Assembly (NCBI GenBank): GCA_037447655.1
Contig: JBBHKE010001733.1
Location: 18,547 to 82,546 of the forward strand
Source: Zygnema cylindricum
Lineage: Eukaryota; Streptophyta; Zygnematophyceae; Zygnematales; Zygnemataceae
Length of the DNA stretch: 64,000 bases
Direction of reading: 5' to 3'
Shown: positions 54,876 through 64,000 of the stretch, in pieces
Layout of the letters: each line of letters begins with the position of its first letter
Numbering within the stretch: the stretch's first letter is position 1
The notes under the pieces: generated by a model
Told to the model about the DNA's origin: nothing
Seen by the model: only the letters and a program-made list of their open reading frames with translations
The model's database searches: none
Made by a program: the position numbers and the translations under genes

Positions 54876-55422
54876 CACCGTCAATCGCTATTAGAGTAAA
54901 GGAATAAATAGCGTAAAAAAAAAGTTAGTGTTATTAACACTAATCGGGATTTTTTTTTTTTTTAAAATATATATACTAATTAATCACTAACGTTAATTGG
55001 GTTTTCCAAAATAATAAATACCCACCCTTAAAATGTCTACATTAATATTTGTATCCGTACAAATTCTGACGATTCGTACGCCGTCGCGTTGTTCACACGG
55101 TCGACGGACGAACATATGAGAACGTGATTTTTTTTGACGAGTTTGCGTCTCTTTCTTCCAGTGCACATTCACATGTGTGCGCAATAATGTTAAGTGTCTT
55201 TTTATGCCTTTGTAATTCAAAAAGTACCATTTCTTACAGAGATATCCTTTCCGTACGCCACACTATTTCCATCGAGGTGTACTTCCATTATAAACGCTAA
55301 TTGAAATAAAACCCTAATAAGAATAATGGAAAAAATAAAATTATGGATTGTATTTAAGGTTTTTTTTTTTTTTTTAAAGGGCACCGAATTGGCGTTATAT
55401 ACTCTAATAGCGATTGACGGTG
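54876..55422. mobile_element. TA-flanked mariner-like MITE, CACCGTC subfamily, copy 3
   Basis: TA on both sides (54874-54875 and 55423-55424). The ends are identical to those of copy 2. All three copies of the subfamily lie within 4 kb. Confidence 0.92.
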
Positions 55423-55495
55423 TAGTGGAAGGAAATAATAGATTTACACGTGCGACTACTGTACTACAGTAAAGTACTGTGCAGTATGGCAAGTA

Positions 55496-55984
55496 CACCG
55501 TGAATCGCTATTAGCGTAATGAAATAGATAGCGTAATGAAACAATTAGCGTACTTTACGGTAAATTGTGATTTTTCGGGTACACCATGATTCTAATTTAT
55601 CATGTACTCTAATTTGTAAACTGCTTTGTAAAAATTTTCAGCACATAATATGTCCATACTAAAACATGTATATGTACGAAACTGTTCAAATCGTACGCCG
55701 TCGCGTTTTTTTGACATCTGCGTATGCCGGAAAATATTTACGCAATTATATATTATTATATTTTCTGTACTTTTAAATTTAAAAATGTACGAAATAGTAC
55801 AGATCTGGCAGTCCGTACACCACACTATTTAAAAGAGAACTAAATTACAGTTATGAACCGCATTGAGCGGGGTACCTCAAATAACGTGCAAAAACATTTA
55901 GCGTACTTTATTCTATTTGAGAATTTGCCCCAAAAAAAGGGGTACCCCAATTAGCGTCATGTACGCTAATAGCGATTCACGGTG
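55496..55984. mobile_element. TA-flanked mariner-like MITE, CACCGTG subfamily
   Basis: TA on both sides (55494-55495 and 55985-55986). It begins CACCGTGAATCGCTATTAGC and ends GCTAATAGCGATTCACGGTG, a perfect 20-bp inverted repeat. The body is distinct from the CACCGTC copies. Confidence 0.92.
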
Positions 55985-55986
55985 TA

Positions 55987-58960
55987 CTGTACTATAGTCG
56001 CCATGCCGAACCTCGCTGGGTCAGGTTGCGGTTCGGTTTTAATTTTCAAAACCTAGATCCATTCGAGCTGCAAGGGTCGTACGGTTACGACGGACAAAAT
56101 AATGCATTTCCCTCCACCTATGGGAGAGACCGTGACGTGCACATATAGCCTTTAGTTTTTAAAGCACAAATATCTCGTGTGTCAGGTCCTGCTTTTCCGC
56201 AGTTAACAGCGCAGCATGCTCTGCGATTTAGCATCGTCATTTCAGGTCTTTTGATTCGTCAAGAACCTATCGTATTGACCAGCGGCTCGAAAGAGTTAAC
56301 GTGGCAGGATGAGAATCACTGTTGCGTCCTTAAATGGCACGTGTCATGGCTCTAATCGGTTTATTGCAACACTGTACTATTTGGACCTTTTGTGGTTTCC
56401 TGATTGCTACTGACGGTCTCGCGTCGCCACGCCGAAAACGTCAACGGGCGGGTTCACATTGTCACTGGGATACGGGCGTGCAACAGTTTTGTACTGCAGC
56501 TCCAAATTTGTCGTCTTCTAATTGGCTTATTCGAATTTCTTACCGTTTTAGTTTATTGAATGTTCAGAGAAAGCACTTAGCTATCGTCAGGAAGCCCACT
56601 TGGCATAAAGGTTGAAAAGAAGCCAAACATACGGAAAGACAGTTCGGGCAGGAAAGAAAACGTTGCAAAATGTTTTCCTAAGAAATGAAAGTTTAATATT
56701 TGAAATTTCTCTTCCGTTGGTAAATCTTTTTTTTTCTTTTCTTTTTCGTTATGTGAACCCACTGCCACAAGTGTTGAGTTTAAGTTGACACCCCTAAAGC
56801 ATAAACCGCTTAGAGGCAGTTTGCACGTTTCAACCCCCAATTTCACACTTTTCTAAAGGTTAAATATATTTTTTGGTTTTTTGGTTTTTTTGTGTTGTTT
56901 TTGACAGATTTCTAATTAATACTTATAATTGTATCCAACTGTTTGAGCATGTTTCATTATTTAAAAAACTTAATTTGTTTCAAATAAATGAGCCAAAATT
57001 GTTATTAGTCCTCTATGAGAAACATCTTTGGCCCAGTCATACTTACCTTTGGCGATGCAAATAAATTGGATAAGCAACAAGCTAATTGCCAATTTGGTCA
57101 TTCTTAACCACCAAATAGATAGTTGGAATGTAAACAACCGGCTAAAATTTGCCGCCTATATTTTTATGTTTTGTTTTAATGCGTAATCTTGATGGTTTTC
57201 GCTTGGGTCCAAGGTTCACATGCTTTTGTGTACCTTAAAAATACACGTACTTTTACACTTCAAATTACAATCACTACGCGTACAGATGTGCAAAAACATT
57301 CAACTTTATGTTTATACTTTAAGAATTGGGAAAACTTTATAATCAGGGCGAAAATTAGGTTAGCACGTATAGCCTTCAAACAACAAAAACGTTTGCCCAC
57401 AATGTTGATGCCGCTGATACTGAACAAATTGGATGGTAACTTTAAGCATAAAGTAATACATTGTCACAGTTGTGTGCATAGTGTTACTTTTTGTATTCCA
57501 TCAATCCAATGTACGATAAGTCGATATATCCCGTTAGAATGATTCGTAGTATAATATAAAATTCACATTGTTGTCGACGTTTTAATCATTTTATACCTTT
57601 TACCATATGACGACAAAAAATATGAGGTTATGTCGGCTGTTGTTGTAAGTGTAAATAAGGCGATAAGAAAATATTGATATGGTATATGTTAGATCGCCAA
57701 AACATTGACTGCTCCATGAAAACATTATTTTCAGCAGTTACCCAATTTGCAAGTGAAACTATTTCAATTCGTGTGGTGAAATATCTCACTACTCACAACA
57801 AACAATGTTTGTGTAAAACAGTATTAAAATAAATGGTAGATTAATTAAGAATAATAAAAACATCTTAATATTTAAACCTTTAATAATGTTATATGTTGCC
57901 GAAGATAACGCATCATTATCAAAATGATACAATGTCAAAATAGAATTGTGTTTACTAATACAAAATGTTGCGGCTGTTTGTAAATTCACAACAATTTTGC
58001 TATTTTGCCAATGTTCATAGATGTGTTTCACATTAAATTATAGTCAAACATCAAAGCTGTATAATACACAAAAAATAGATTGAACCTTGAAAGCTTATGT
58101 TTACACCTTGATATAATGTAACACATGTTACGTTCGATATCTGATATGCGGTGTATGGTCTAAATGTTTTTTATGTTAATCATATCACCATTTTAACTTG
58201 TGCTTGCATGTTTGGTACGTCAAAATGAGTTACAAAATGGTGCAACATCGTATAGTATCAAAATTTCCTTTATATATCCCAATGGAACATCTCTACATAC
58301 CAGTTTACCACATAATGGAAACAACTCACAATATGTCTTACTTGCCCTATTTGTCACGATTAACGCTCGGCCCGGTTTGGAGTGTACCGAACCAAACCAA
58401 GCTAAAGGGGTTTTAGTTTGTTGAAATTTATTTTATGGAGGTTTAAAAAATAGTTTGGTTAGATCTTATCATACAAATCTGTTTGAACTAGTAGAATGTA
58501 GGATCTTAACGCTACATCTGAATAAAAAGTATATAACTAAAACAAAATAACATACTAACGTATATAATAATTCCTCAGTTAAATCTAAAAAAGGTATATC
58601 GTCATTTTTAGTGTAGTTTTGAAAAATTCCAAATGATTATTAACGCTTTAAGGGTTTGAGCTAATCGTATATATAACTGCACCTTGATCTGCCGATTTCA
58701 ACTTTGAACAATCATCCTTAAAAAGTACAATGGAAACAACAAAGACAAAAAAAAAAAATATATCCTAAATAGGAAGTTAAAAGTAAATTATTATCCTTTT
58801 CGGTAAAAAAATCTGAAGTCAGAATTTTGAATTTCTGACACGACGGTTGACTCTGTGCGTATTTGTCAATAGCTTTTAATGATTATCAAACTGTCAACAT
58901 CCCGTTTCTGCACATGTGTACGGATGTCTTGTACAGTAGTGACCAGCGTGGATGTCTCCA
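55987..58960. other. AT-rich DNA with no recognised gene or repeat
   Basis: None of the repeat families identified elsewhere are seen here. Frames such as 56334-56615 and 57189-57542 on the plus strand have no domain, signal peptide or splice context that I can support. It may be the distal upstream region of the LHT gene. Confidence 0.45.
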
Positions 58961-59135
58961 ATTCAACCAGCTTATCTCTGGGCACACATGTCAGATCTCC
59001 ATTTGGAGACCGACAATCAGAAGGAAAAGTCCATTTTTTTGTTACAAACGGTCAAACAAAAATCTGACAAAGCTTGCACATATTAGAAGTAAATCTAAGC
59101 GGCGAAAAAAAACATTGCCGCTAATAACGACCCAC
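58961..59135. mobile_element. Short TA-type MITE fragment upstream of the LHT gene
   Basis: Resembles the short subfamily: cacacatgtcagatctccat, tttggagaccgacaatcag, atctgacaaa and then gcggcgaaaaaaaacattgc with cgctaataacga. Both terminal repeats are lost. It lies about 0.5-0.7 kb before the LHT start codon. Confidence 0.55.
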
Positions 59136-59648
59136 TCGTACTTTATTTTTACGAATTTCATGTTCCCGTTCACACATAGGAAACAGAAACGAGCTTGTAA
59201 AAAGCGAGCCTTATATGAACGCGCATGTCCACCCTAGTCCTGGGCCAGTACATAACATCGTCCGTCGCTTGTAAGATATGCAACACGGTCTGTGACTTTG
59301 ATTAAGCGACCTCGAACTAGCTTAGCAAGTTGATTGATTTGCTTCCGGAGATTCTTGGCTGTCGAGTTACAGTAGAGTTACTGCAAGGAAATTAACAGTA
59401 AAAATTGCTGGCAAGAGATAGCTGCAGTATTTTGCTCCGAGTGCGTATTGCATTTTTTTTCTCTCCGGATTATCCTACGGAAGGACTTCATTTTGTGGAT
59501 TTCGTTCTTCTGTCTATTTGAATTTCCTCTTTGTGCATTGCAACAATAGTTTTTACGGTTGTCTTTTTGTCTAACATATATTTTTAACTCTTGAAGTTAC
59601 CGAATATTTTCGAACTACCGATTCTTCACTTTCGTTTTTATCTCTGCC
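59136..59648 (+). promoter_or_regulatory. Upstream region and leader of the LHT gene
   Basis: The last 100 bp before the ATG are T- and C-rich. A possible TATA element, catatatttttaac, lies at 59575-59588, about 60-75 bp before the start codon. The start context is tctgccATGGCA, a good plant context. No other element is evident. Confidence 0.35.
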
Positions 59649-62600
59649 ATGGCAGATGAGGTAGTCTTCTGTTGCAATTTTGCTTTGTTTTTTTCTTAAT
59701 TTTTCTGTATTCTAATTGTTCCCGAGCTTCTATATCACCAGTCAAATGGCTTGTCAGTTCTTATCATTGACTCGTAAATTTGTTATTTGGCTTGTCTCAG
59801 ATGTTCGAGATCAGTTTTTTCATGGTGCTAGTTATAATTTTGTTTTTCTGTACCGATAACCAATTGTTTTGTTTACTAATTCGTCTAATTTCCTTTTTTT
59901 GCATCTTATAAAGTACCATTATTATTTATTTCTTGATTTTTGATTCAGTTATATATTTTTCTTGTAAAATTCTTCGGTTCTCTAGCTTTTAATTCTGCTA
60001 TGAACTTGACTCAGCTGAATTATCTTGTCGTGTTTGGGTATCGCCTGGTTTTATGAAGACGATTTTGCATATCTGTGACCTTCGAATGGCTTTCTTCCAT
60101 TCAAATTTGAAAATTGACATTTTTTTCCCATCACAATGCCGGTACTCCCATTGTTCCTAAATTTGGTTTGCTTTGTTCTTGAGTGTGGAAAGTTTTGTTC
60201 ATTTACTTTTAAATTTTTTCGAAGTACTGTTTGGCAAACCAATGAAAAACGCCTAAAGCCGCCAACGTCATTGCACATGAGTTAGCACGTGAGAGGGCCA
60301 AGATTTTGGCCGTCCGAAAAAACAAATTAGACGGCCATAAGATCCTGGAGTCACCCGTGACGTAACTAATAACCGTAAACGACGAAAAACAGTTTTGTAC
60401 GACGTTGGAAAGTATCCACTGAAACGTACACGTGGAACCAATTTCTGGTTTTTTATGTACAGAAATCCAAAGCTTTAGTCGAGAAGTCGCTACTGCCTTT
60501 GATCTTAGTGTGAAAACAAAGTTTAATGAAGGCGATCTACCAAATTCTAATTTTCTTCTTATCAAAATTAAAGTAGTACTTATATTTCTGCTTGGTTTTG
60601 TGCTCTTGCATTTGCAGGTCTATGGAGATATTGAAAAAAGCAAAAGGCCGGAGGATTGGCTTCCAGTCACGAGCTCGAGAAACGCGAAATGGTGGTATTC
60701 GGCCTTCCATAATATTACCGCCATGGTGGGGGCGGGAGTTTTGGGCCTTCCCAGTGCAATGGTTTATTTAGAGTGGTGAGTGTGGTTTATTAAGAGACTT
60801 TGGTTTAGTTAGTGGTTGTGTGGTCTCTTTAGAATGGTTGTGTGGTTTATTTAGAGTAGTGAGTGTGCTTGGCCTCATGTTATTTGTAAAGGTATAATTT
60901 GTGCGATGACTCTATATCTAGATGTCATTCATCTCAATCATGGACATTTGTGCTTGACAAGTAATGCAAAAAATGTAATTTCCTTATCTTCCTTGTACTT
61001 GCATATGTTATTGACATGTTTGTTTTAATTTTGATTTCTCTTTTTCTTTTTGAACGAGTTGTGATGCTTCTGCATTTTTCGCTGTATAATCTTATATTAA
61101 CATTTTATGAACTGTGTCTGATATGAAATTACTGTTAAATTTTTGTAAGTATCATTAACAATGGCTTGTTTATTCTGGATGAATACTGTCACACCGCTGA
61201 GATGACTATGTGAGCAATAAGCATCAAATAACTCTTGTATTTTTTTGTAATGTATGTACAGGGGTTGGGGAACTGTCGTTCTCGTCCTTTCATGGGCGAT
61301 AACTCTTTTCACGCTGTGGCAAATGGTAGAAATGCATGAGATTGTTCCCGGTAAACGATTTGATCGATATCATGAATTGGCCCAGCACGCCTTAGGTAAT
61401 TTCCATTTTTCGTGCACTACTTTCTGGTGCAATCATTTTTTTTAATGCAATCAAAATTTTACAGTAATCTTCCTTTTACCTCCTTCACTGTGTTTATTTG
61501 GTTGGTACGGCTTCTGATTCTGGTGCTCTGGTCTAAGGATGGGTATCTTTATGATTAACCTTAGTTGTTTACGTCTGTCGCCATGTTTTATTTCAAATTT
61601 TTTGCTTCACTCAATGCTGATCACAACTTTCTGTGGAACTCGTTTTCTTTTTGCCTATTTTTCGGTTGCTGTGCTTGGTTCTGTTATTGCCATGGTTTCT
61701 CTCACGCAACTACGGAGAACTTATATTCTACATATATTGGGGATTTTTTAAATTCAGGTCCAAGACTTGGGCTATGGATCTTGGTCCCTCAGCAACTGAT
61801 TGTGGAGGTCGGAATTGGAATTGTATACATGGTCACTGGAGGATCGTCTCTTAAGGGGTTTTATGATTTAGTATGCGTTGGTCATGACTGCACTGAAGTA
61901 AGCCTAACCAAATGGATTATCGTTTTTGGAGCTATTCAGATTTTTTTGTCACAGGTAAGTTCGTCGCTCTCAACCTCTCATTTGGGTGCCTTGATTAAAC
62001 ATAGAAGAAGTTTGTGTACACAATATGGTAATTATGCGAGCGCTATCACTGGCGGTACTGGCCAGTTATCAAAGTACTGGCACAGAAAAGGATTACGATT
62101 TTTTAGAAAAAGTACAGTTTGTGTACGATGACTGTGATTACTGGTCAGTAACGCCAGTGATAGCTCTCGGATAAGTGTTTGTCGGAGTTGAATGAATGGA
62201 ACCTGTGTTAGATCTTAGAGAGATCTTTCATTAATTCTTAAGTATTTTTTTTGCTTTAAGAGCTAATTGACAGATTGAAACTACCTGTCTTTTATGTTTC
62301 AGCTTCCAAATTTCAACTCTATTTCCTTCATTTCCTTCGCAGCTGCGGTTATGTCCATCGCGTGAGTGACCTCACACACTCTTATTTCTCTGTTCAAAAT
62401 TGTACTTTTGAAACTCTTCTGTGGCGGTTGGGCACTTATCGCTCCCGTTTCATTTAAACATATGTGACATCATATCGTGTGGTTTGTACATTTCAAAAAA
62501 TTGCTTCCTAGAAGTTAATGGGATCCCATCCCGCAAATTCTTTAACAAAGAAAACACACATTCTCATGCTTGATGATTTTCAGTGCTGCTGTTGAGAGTC

Positions 62601-63606
62601 TGATCATCTTCCGTTATGAATTCAAAATTCCTTAGTAATCCAGACAAATTTGACTACAATGTTTTGCAGATATTCAACCATAGCCTTTGGCACATCTCTA
62701 AATCAAGGAAAGATCAACGATGTCCAGTTACCATTTACCACCAGAAAATAGTACGCCTGACAATGTTTTTGGAGTATTTAACGCGCTTGGGACGGTAGCA
62801 TTCGCTTATGCAGGTCATAATGTGGTCCTTGAAATTCAAGCGACAATGTGAGTTATGCTCCTGTTCGTTTTTCTTCATTATTTGTTTATTTATTTTGAAT
62901 GAGAAATAATGCACTAATTCGGTGAGTTCGTCGCTGAAGAGATCGTTTGAAAACTGAAAGTTGGAAAGGCATTTGTTTTTTTTTTTTTTTTTTTGTTGAT
63001 TTGGACAGCACTTTTTTCTTTGGAGTATTTAGATTATGTTTTCTATTCTATAAAACTTTCATTTTGACTTCAAACATACACTCTCACATCTTGAGTCACC
63101 ATTCTCTAATAGATGAAAATATATAGCAAATACATCTGTAACAAATAATTTACAGCGATTCTAAGGCATCCTTGAAAACTCCTAACGCCTAGCAATGAAA
63201 ATATGTGATGTAACCGTAAAGAGCATTCCAAACAAATTTCTATTGATTTCTAACCAACTTCTAACCAATTACTAACCACCTACTTCAATCAACCTCGAAC
63301 TAGTTCCAATTTTTACCCCATTTCTAGGCCAAACTGCCATAAACTTCAGTTGACATCATGGTTATCTTTCTTGATCTCGCCTGCAGTCCTTCAACTGAAG
63401 ACAGACCTTCGAAAAAACCTATGTGGAGAGGAGTGGTTCTAGCCTATATTCTTGTCGCTTACTGCTATTTCTGTGTTGCCTTTGCCGGTTATTGGGCCTT
63501 TGGAAACAAGGTTGGGTCTAACGTATTGTTAACAGTCGGAAAGCCAAGATGGATTGTTGCTGTGGGCAACTTTATGGTGTTTATTCATGTACTCGGGAGC
63601 TATCAG
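59649..63606 (+). CDS. LHT-type amino-acid permease, seven exons visible, 3' end beyond the window
   Basis: Exons: 59649-59660 (MADE), 60618-60775, 61262-61395, 61758-61954, 62303-62361, 62670-62847, 63387-63606; all introns have GT/AG ends. The exons total 958 nt, about 319 of the usual 440-450 codons. Family marks in order: [112 protein letters not shown] and HVLGSYQ. These match plasma-membrane, proton-coupled neutral and basic amino-acid importers of the Aa_trans (AAAP) family, lysine/histidine-transporter group. Exon 6 carries one extra base in an A run (62745-62748), creating TAG at 62749; without it the total is 957 nt and the frame is kept. That is either an assembly error or an inactivating mutation. 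The first exon, only four codons, rests on its start and splice contexts. Confidence 0.9.
59661..60617 (+). other. Intron 1 of the LHT gene
   Basis: 957 bp beginning GTAGTC and ending TTTGCAG. T-rich at first; 60220-60560 is less T-rich and may be an insertion (gacggccataagatcctgga). Frames on the minus strand here have no motif. Confidence 0.75.
62032..62174. mobile_element. Small foldback MITE in LHT intron 4 (143 bp)
   Basis: Left arm TTATGCGAGCGCTATCACTG, continuing GCGGTACTGGCCAGT, pairs with a right arm that reads inversely TTATCCGAGAGCTATCACTG, continuing GCGTTACTGACCAGT. The arms are about 35 bp with five mismatches. It lies inside the intron 61955-62302 and should be spliced out. 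No clear target duplication. Confidence 0.75.
62848..63386 (+). other. Intron 6 of the LHT gene
   Basis: 539 bp beginning GTGAGT and ending CTGCAG, with a T run at 62972-62993. The phrase ctaaccaacttctaaccaat (63249-63270) shows a small local repeat. The frames IP-STED on either side join correctly across it. Confidence 0.8.
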
Positions 63607-64000
63607 GTTTGTTTTTCTTAGCAGAATGCTCGGATGGAGAGTGAAGCGATGATGTGTGGATATGGTTATTCAGGGAAAGTGACAGGCAGTATAGATTTCA
63701 TTTACGAAAATTGGGTTTTGTTACGCTGACTATTGCCCACCCCATTATTGGTCTATATTTCATGATCCCCATCCCACCAATTGTTTATTTTTATTATGCC
63801 TTTCTAAGCTCATGCCCTGATCTATTCTCTTCTCATCACCGTGGAAAGACCTATATGTTTAAGGATATTTTATTTATCCTTGTTTATCCATTAAGCTTCC
63901 TAAAAAAAAGTTTCACTTTTGAAGGTGTTGTTGTTCCCAGCCTATGGATCTGTTGTTCTATCTTCTTTTTTGCCTACTATATATTACGGTCGAACACCTT
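63607..64000 (+). other. Intron 7 of the LHT gene, continuing past the window
   Basis: Begins GTTTGT. The next expected coding words (a tyrosine-alanine-methionine-proline block after SYQ) were not found up to 64000, so the intron appears to extend beyond the edge. Confidence 0.55.

Noticed and set aside
51547-55220. Minus-strand frames of 75-81 codons repeated in three places
   Set aside because: They lie in the same position of three near-identical MITEs, so similarity follows from the DNA copies. No domain, start context or codon pattern supports a protein.
56334-57542. Plus-strand frames of 93 and 117 codons as single-exon genes
   Set aside because: No signal peptide, domain, splice context or conserved copy; left as unannotated DNA.
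60209-60565. A 118-codon minus-strand frame in intron 1 of the LHT gene
   Set aside because: No recognisable domain, opposite strand within an intron, and ordinary composition.
1-64000. CRISPR array or prokaryotic operon
   Set aside because: The repeats are tandem minisatellites, LTRs or dispersed MITEs. No regular spacer array, no ribosome-binding-site-led gene clusters, and introns are present.

Overview
This window is nuclear DNA from a land plant. The main evidence is a split gene at the right edge for an LHT-type (lysine/histidine transporter) amino-acid permease, supported by a degenerate Ty1/copia retrotransposon of the plant type and by plant-style introns and MITEs. The permease has diverged from the angiosperm LHT pattern I know, so an early-diverging lineage such as a bryophyte is plausible, but I cannot name the species. 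The DNA is AT-rich and full of GTAC/TACGG words. There is one assembly gap of ten Ns at 52687-52696. I see no rRNA genes, functional tRNA genes or CRISPR arrays.

Layout. 1-14 kb: nested MITEs around one intronless gene on the minus strand (8619-9281) for a small secreted protein with 20 cysteines. Its upstream DNA resembles positions 73-200, so a related gene may lie just left of the window. 15-29 kb: a broken copia element (14953-19545, minus strand), two solo LTRs of a related family with perfect 5-bp target duplications (22558-23909 and 26107-27156), and a decayed intron-containing DDE transposon (about 24.2-28.9 kb, minus strand) that one solo LTR interrupts. 31.5-38 kb: a candidate split gene on the plus strand whose first exon looks like a plastid transit peptide. 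39-56 kb: a dense pile of nested DNA transposons: TA-flanked mariner-like MITEs, TTA/TAA-flanked PIF/Harbinger-like elements, 8-bp-TSD hAT-like MITEs and a 9-bp-TSD MULE-like foldback. 56-59 kb: AT-rich DNA with nothing I recognise. 59.6-64 kb: the LHT permease gene, running off the right edge and carrying a one-base frameshift in exon 6.

Host content is low: two or three genes in 64 kb. Most of the sequence is explained by repeated insertion of short non-autonomous elements into each other, and in many cases the target duplications allow the order of insertion to be read. The least expected signals are a tRNA-like sequence kept antisense inside four related copia LTRs, three hAT-like MITEs stacked at one target site sharing duplicated target bases, hairpins in PIF-like elements whose two arms change together, and the 20-cysteine secreted protein built from two copies of a ten-cysteine unit.
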